Source: Firmicutes bacterium UBA2058 (GTDB lineage Bacteria > Bacillota > Clostridia > Tissierellales > Sedimentibacteraceae). Taken from it: a stretch of DNA of 64,000 bases. The translations under genes and the position numbers were made by a program. The stretch covers positions 88,088 to 152,087 of the forward strand of contig DDAM01000040.1 of the NCBI GenBank assembly GCA_002332905.1, read 5' to 3'. How positions within the stretch are numbered: the first letter of the stretch is position 1; each line of letters opens with the position of its first letter. Of the stretch, positions 63,940 to 64,000 are shown in pieces. The notes beneath the pieces were generated by a model. That model had not been told where the DNA came from. It made no database searches and saw only the letters and a list, made by a program, of their open reading frames with translations.

Positions 63940-64000
63940 TTATACGCCTTCCTCGGAGCGTTCCTTCCTTATCAAATCTTGGAACGCGAGAATGAGAAGT
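63940..64000 (-). CDS. Possible C-terminal fragment of a leftward gene
   Basis: The minus frame is open from the right edge for about 20 codons, ending LIRKERSEEGV and TAA at 63942-63940. The strong hairpin just beyond supports a real gene end. It is too short to identify and base composition is higher in G and C than around it. Confidence 0.35.
   Translation of the reverse strand, partial: LLILAFQDLIRKERSEEGV

Noticed and set aside
1..64000. tRNA, rRNA, tmRNA or prophage genes
   Set aside because: No cloverleaf with the conserved TTCRA arm, no rRNA stretch and no phage structural genes were noticed in reading both strands.

Overview
The window is about 64 kb of AT-rich chromosome from an anaerobic, endospore-forming low-GC Gram-positive bacterium, most likely class Clostridia. 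The grounds are a complete gerA-type germinant receptor operon next to spoIIR, a DnaD/DnaC-type primosome pair, a thiolase plus acetate/acetoacetate CoA-transferase set behind a sigma-54 promoter, PyrR attenuation, split class I fumarase, and strong GGAGG ribosome sites. I saw no rRNA, tRNA, CRISPR array, transposase or prophage genes.

Layout. 1-156: tail of an amino-acid ABC transporter ATPase, followed by a structured repeat. 525-4202 (minus): a probable defence operon, an AAA ATPase, a RloB-like TOPRIM protein (together like AbiL) and a dGTPase-type HD hydrolase. 4413-9015 (minus): spoIIR, gerC, gerB, gerA and a small membrane protein, headed by a 26-bp palindromic tandem array. 9185-13599: a PAS/sigma-54 activator divergent from thl-ctfA-ctfB, with a textbook -24/-12 promoter and upstream palindromes. 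13642-19739 (minus): response regulator, histidine kinase, and a three-gene ABC exporter whose large permease carries an M1 peptidase domain. 20080-33629: a pyroglutamate/peptide region (pxpA, fused pxpBC, pcp, M29-like peptidase, DUF979/DUF969 membrane pair, very large M14 carboxypeptidase) interrupted by a GNAT gene, a secreted protein and a decayed gene. 33808-44204 (plus): tetR, then a surface-polysaccharide-like cluster (VTC, DUF4956, CotH, glycosidase-like protein, HEAT protein, GT2 synthase, GGDEF/EAL protein). 44400-64000: uracil permease, phospholipase-C-like protein, dnaD/dnaC, M23 peptidase, HD protein, TrmH-type methyltransferase, fumarase, DUF4358 lipoprotein, SGNH hydrolase, small alarmone synthetase, pncB, ABC-F, M29 aminopeptidase, alpha/beta hydrolase, MATE pump.

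The most unusual content lies between genes. (1) A family of roughly 280-310 bp structured elements occurs four times (157-436 plus, 45633-45925 plus, 45926-46207 minus, 54025-54332 minus). Each copy sits directly 3' of a stop codon and on the same strand as the gene it follows. The copies share short unpaired motifs, while their stems differ in sequence but remain complementary, which suggests a selected RNA (or DNA) fold. (2) A different leader family occurs five times in front of start codons (thl, the response regulator, pxpA, the pseudogene, DUF4956). It has a hairpin, then a GCCA...TGGC stem with a variable inner hairpin, then ATAATGGGAGG as the ribosome site. I cannot assign either family to a known class from memory.

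Gene starts were moved where a clear ribosome site supports a different codon (dGTPase, small Ger-operon protein, ctfA, histidine kinase, pcp, alarmone synthetase, pncB, alpha/beta hydrolase, MATE). All functions are inferred from sequence motifs; no searches were run.
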